DNA of 10,124 bases, from positions 1-10,124 of the forward strand of contig JAJXXN010000061.1 in the NCBI GenBank assembly GCA_021781075.1, in the 5' to 3' direction. Position numbers and translations under genes: made by a program. The notes beneath the pieces were generated by a model. It ran no database searches and was not told where the DNA came from. It was given only the letters and a program-made list of their open reading frames with translations. The number at the start of each line of letters is the position of its first letter. Position 1 is the stretch's first letter. The stretch comes from Acidobacteriota bacterium (GTDB lineage Bacteria; Acidobacteriota; Terriglobia; Terriglobales; Acidobacteriaceae). This document shows, piece after piece, positions 7,729 through 10,124 of the stretch.

Positions 7729-9177
7729 TTATTTGATGCCCAGGTCGCTGAGAATCTTGGGACTGGGATCGTCCACCGCCAGCAAATTGTGGCAGGTGTC
7801 GCAATCGTTTGGAATCGACTTCTGCGTCGCCTTGTTCGTGTGGTCGCCATCGTGGCAGCGGAAACACCCGGGGTAATCGTTGTGGCCTGTCCCATTGTGC
7901 CCGATGTTGCTCGGGTGGGTGCCCCAGGTGACCTTCATCTCCGGGAAGACGTTGTGCGTGTATATGTCCACCAGGCCATCGGCCGCGGCCTTGATGAGCG
8001 GGGCCTTGGTGGCCACCACCTGTGGGTAATTCTTCTGGTAAAACGCCATCAGTATCGCCGGGATTTGCTTCTTCGCATCCTCCGTGCTGTTGAAGGCGGT
8101 CTTAAGCAGCATCAGCCCTTCCTTGTGCACGTAAGGCAGCTCCGCGCTGATGATGTTCTCCGAGATGGCCTGGTTCAGCGCCTCATCCGCCGTACGCATC
8201 CCGTGCGCCGCGCGGTTGTGGCAGTCGATGCAGTCCATCACCCGCCGCTCGCCCTTCGGCGCGCTGCTCACATTCGAGCTCGCAAACGTCTCCACCGACC
8301 CGTCCGGATAATGCTTCTCAACCCAGGGAATGGTTTGCCGCTCGCGGTCCGTCGCAATGTACTCGATGTGTTCAAGGTGAATGCCGTGGATCCCGGAAAG
8401 ATGCGAGATGGAATCCCTGCCGCCGAGATGCAGGACCACAACCGACTGGGTGCGCGAGTTTTTCTCATCATTTCCATAGTAGGAAAAGACGATCAGCTTC
8501 TCGCCCACGAATTTGGCCGGGGTGTGGCATGACTCGCAGATATAGCGGGCCGGGCGCAGGCTGGTCACAGGCGACGGGATCGGCCGCGGGTAGGTGTTGA
8601 ATATCACCTCCACCAATTGCTTCGTGCCATTCACTTTCGCCTCAATATACGACTGCGCGCCGTTGCCGATGTGGCACTGCACGCACTCCACATGCGAGTG
8701 CGGCGAAACCTGGTAGGCGGCATATTCCGGGTGCATCACATGGCAGGTGGCGCCGCAGAATTGCGGCGAGTCCATGTAGGAGGCGCCACGGTAACTGGAA
8801 ACGGCCACAATGAGCACATTGGCCACGGTTGCCACAAGCACCACATCAATGCCGTGGCGAAACGTCCTGTCATTCAGGTCGATCTTCGGGTAGGTTTGCG
8901 GAATCTTGCCCAGCGCGCGCAGCCTGCCATAACGAATCAGGATGCCAACGGGAATCAGTATCAGGCCGAGGATGAAGAGGGCAGGCAGAATGAGGAAGAA
9001 GATAATGCCCAGATACGGGTTGGCATGCGGCCTGCCCACAAGCTCGGTCACCCAGTAGCTGAGCATGATTAAAGCGGCACCGGTGGTGAAGGCACCGCCG
9101 GTCAAACTGATCGGGTTGTTGCCAAAGAACAGCGCCGGCCGCACCCAATTTTCACGAAATTTTTCAAACAACGCCAT
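7729..9177 (-). CDS. NapC/NirT-like membrane-anchored hexahaem cytochrome c
   Basis: This 482-residue protein probably takes electrons from the quinol pool and passes them to periplasmic haem proteins, as NapC/NirT/NrfH proteins do. Three hydrophobic segments (about 30-47, 56-82 and 109-128) precede the haem region, whereas classical NapC has one anchor. Haem attachment motifs are CGATCH (141-146, three residues between the cysteines), CVQCH (165-169), CESCH (214-218), CIDCH (316-320), CFRCH (438-442) and CDTCH (459-463), for six haems. The first lies in FCGATCHVMHPEYAAYQ, the usual NapC/NirT first-haem context with a possible Met ligand. Many further histidines (GIHGIHLEH, 262-270; HTNK; HNGTGHND) could serve as distal ligands. 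GGGGAGG lies 6 nt before the ATG. The gene follows a monohaem cytochrome, with a hairpin between them, and ends in a strong terminator. Partner and terminal acceptor are unknown. Confidence 0.9.
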   Translation of the reverse strand: MALFEKFRENWVRPALFFGNNPISLTGGAFTTGAALIMLSYWVTELVGRPHANPYLGIIFFLILPALFILGLILIPVGILIRYGRLRALGKIPQTYPKIDLNDRTFRHGIDVVLVATVANVLIVAVSSYRGASYMDSPQFCGATCHVMHPEYAAYQVSPHSHVECVQCHIGNGAQSYIEAKVNGTKQLVEVIFNTYPRPIPSPVTSLRPARYICESCHTPAKFVGEKLIVFSYYGNDEKNSRTQSVVVLHLGGRDSISHLSGIHGIHLEHIEYIATDRERQTIPWVEKHYPDGSVETFASSNVSSAPKGERRVMDCIDCHNRAAHGMRTADEALNQAISENIISAELPYVHKEGLMLLKTAFNSTEDAKKQIPAILMAFYQKNYPQVVATKAPLIKAAADGLVDIYTHNVFPEMKVTWGTHPSNIGHNGTGHNDYPGCFRCHDGDHTNKATQKSIPNDCDTCHNLLAVDDPSPKILSDLGIK

Positions 9178-9211
9178 TCAATGCCTCCCCGGCACACGTT
9201 CAACCACTCAA

Positions 9212-9243
9212 CAAGAAGCCCGCCTGTGATAGCGGGCTTCTTG
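9212..9243 (-). terminator. Hairpin between monohaem and hexahaem cytochrome genes
   Basis: A perfect 12-bp GC-rich inverted repeat (9212-9223 and 9232-9243) has an 8-nt loop. It starts 20 nt after the stop of the small cytochrome gene. On the minus strand the stem ends CTTCTTG and is followed by TTGAGTGG, so the U-tract is poor. It may act as a partial terminator or as a 3' stabilising stem that gives the upstream gene more transcript than the hexahaem gene. Confidence 0.65.
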
Positions 9244-9263
9244 CGTCATGATTGCAAAAGCCC

Positions 9264-9578
9264 TTACTTCACGAATGTACGGTAGTACTCAACAACCGAC
9301 TTGATTTCGGCATCGGTGAGCTTGCCCTTGTAGGCGGGCATCTTGCCCTTGCCGTCGGTTGTGATCTTGATCATGTCGGCTTCCTTCAGCGCCTTCACCT
9401 CGGGTGATGTGGCCGCGGGAACCTTCAACGCCTTCGACATCGAACTGTCAGCAGCGCCGTTGGCGCCGTGGCAACCCTGGCACTTGGTATAAAGCGCCTT
9501 GCCGCCGTCATCCGCAAAGGCCATTGCGCCCGTCAACAACAAACCCGTCATCACTGCTGCTACTTTGTTCATCGTCAT
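9264..9578 (-). CDS. Small periplasmic monohaem cytochrome c (class I)
   Basis: This 104-residue electron carrier has a signal peptide (residues 1-22, hydrophobic core AAVMTGLLLTGAMA, cleavage probably after AFA before DD), leaving a mature protein of about 82 residues. The single haem site is CQGCH (33-37) in the typical ALYTKCQGCHGANG context. The distal Met ligand is expected at M80 in GKMPAYKGKLTDAEI, and a C-terminal helix SVVEYYRTFVK completes the class I fold. Three in-frame ATGs lie at 9584, 9578 and 9572. The GGAG just upstream has about 8 nt spacing to the ATG at 9578, 2 nt to 9584 and 14 nt to 9572, so 9578 is preferred, though the others give the same mature protein. The frame is open back to 9746 without a homologous extension. 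Its position between two multihaem cytochrome genes suggests it shuttles electrons in the periplasm. Confidence 0.9.
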   Translation of the reverse strand: MTMNKVAAVMTGLLLTGAMAFADDGGKALYTKCQGCHGANGAADSSMSKALKVPAATSPEVKALKEADMIKITTDGKGKMPAYKGKLTDAEIKSVVEYYRTFVK

Positions 9579-9584
9579 GGTCAT

Positions 9585-9772
9585 CTCTCCAAATTGGTTG
9601 GTACTGCCGGTTATTCTGTTGTGCAACATCGGCCCCTGGCTCCAGCGATGCCCAATTTTCCGCTGGCTTGAAACGTTCTGCTGCAACCCGTGAAACACGC
9701 TAAACATTCTGCCCTTTGACACCCTACTTTCACAACCGGGCGCCAAATCCCTAGGAGGCCAACTCTGCCGGC
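9585..9772. other. Gene-free spacer before the monohaem cytochrome
   Basis: The 188 nt between the multihaem cytochrome stop and the monohaem cytochrome hold no credible gene. A short imperfect stem (AGGCC/GGCCT) overlaps the stop of the upstream gene and lacks a U-tract. A TTGCAC about 17 nt before TACCAA near 9600-9630 is a poor promoter match. The spacer is long enough to contain a promoter, but none is convincing. Confidence 0.4.
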
Positions 9773-10124
9773 CTATTCATCCTGATGGCTGTCTTCAAAA
9801 AACACCCCACTGGTATTGGAGCCATGCACATCCTTATGGCAACTGATGCACGTCCCGCCTGCGCCTCCCGGCTGATGCCCGTTCACCGGCTTGCCCTTGA
9901 TCTGCAACGCGGGCAAGTGGCACAAATTGCACAGCTCATTCACCGTCGGTTTCTTCAGCAGCTTCCCATATTGGCCGCCGTGGTTCACATGGCAGCCCGT
10001 GCAACCCTGCACCATCACCGCGGCGTGGGGATATTTGTAAGGCCCGGCCTGCTCCTTGTGGCAACTCTTGCACTCTGCGCTGCCCTTGTCCATGTTCTTC
10101 ATGCCTGCCGCCAGCACCTCGCCA
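9773..10124 (-). CDS. Multihaem c-type cytochrome, 5'-truncated (MtrA/DmsE-like C-terminus)
   Basis: Only the C-terminal part, about 117 residues, is in the window; the frame is still open at the right edge. Four CXXCH haem sites are visible: CKSCH, CTGCH, CNLCH and CISCH. Between them lie histidines suited as distal ligands (YPHAAVM, CHVNHGG, NGHQPGG). The last motif sits in CISCHKDVHGSNTSG, which resembles the final haem segment (C-x-x-CH-x-x-x-HGSN) of MtrA/DmsE-type decahaem cytochromes, so the full protein may carry more haems. A GTG at 10117 and ATGs at about 10102 and 10093 could start translation, but none would give the signal peptide that haem attachment requires, so the true start must lie outside. 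A cytochrome c3-type or other doubled-CXXCH protein is the alternative. It is followed by the monohaem cytochrome gene and is probably part of the same electron-transfer unit. Confidence 0.85.
   Translation of the reverse strand, partial: GEVLAAGMKNMDKGSAECKSCHKEQAGPYKYPHAAVMVQGCTGCHVNHGGQYGKLLKKPTVNELCNLCHLPALQIKGKPVNGHQPGGAGGTCISCHKDVHGSNTSGVFFEDSHQDE

Noticed and set aside
7620..7895. N-terminal extension of the exoribonuclease frame
   Set aside because: It would be translated through the terminator hairpin and the 3' end of the cytochrome gene, and its residues are low-complexity and non-homologous.
7705..8532. A 275-codon open frame on the plus strand
   Set aside because: It is antisense to the hexahaem cytochrome and shows no family motif; a compositional shadow.
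9754..9780. Short inverted repeat (AGGCC/GGCCT) at the end of the multihaem cytochrome gene
   Set aside because: The stem has only about 5 bp, includes the stop codon and is not followed by a T-run, so it is not supported as a terminator.

Overview
All ten recognisable protein genes lie on the minus strand, so transcription runs from high to low coordinates. The DNA is GC-rich and bacterial. Two clues point to Acidobacteriota (Terriglobia-like). One is an exported protein of an unnamed family I associate with that phylum, carrying an LLHQDPRYFR signature (4282-5211). The other is the mixture of multihaem cytochromes with aerobic-type housekeeping genes. This placement comes from memory of families, not from a search.

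Region A (7729-10124) is a c-type cytochrome cluster. In transcription order it holds the 3' end of a multihaem cytochrome (four CXXCH motifs in the visible part, MtrA/DmsE-like C-terminus), a small monohaem cytochrome c with signal peptide, and a membrane-anchored hexahaem NapC/NirT-like cytochrome. A perfect 12-bp hairpin separates the monohaem and hexahaem genes. A textbook intrinsic terminator (13-bp stem plus U-tract) closes the cluster 23 nt after the last stop. Together the genes could carry electrons from the quinone pool through periplasmic haem proteins to a terminal acceptor. The acceptor or outer-membrane partner is not in the window.

Region B (4282-7619) holds a compact RNB-domain exoribonuclease (RNase II/R type, S1 domain at the end), a secreted DUF2059 protein 41 nt downstream and, after a 231-nt gene-free gap, the exported acidobacterial-type protein, which appears to start at TTG with a very strong Shine-Dalgarno.

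Region C (14-4168) is a tight run of four genes: S-methyl-5'-thioadenosine phosphorylase (TTG start), a PfkB-family kinase 15 nt later, a GT-C-type membrane glycosyltransferase joined to it by a TGATG stop/start overlap, and an MgtC/SapB-family membrane protein 25 nt further on. The spacing suggests one operon linking MTA salvage, a nucleoside or sugar kinase of unknown substrate, and envelope functions.

No RNA genes, insertion sequences, CRISPR arrays or phage genes were seen. I found no clearly new defence or mobile system. The most interesting parts are the cytochrome cluster, with its CX3CH haem site and extra membrane segments, the altered aspartate cluster of the RNB enzyme, and the kinase paired with MTA phosphorylase.
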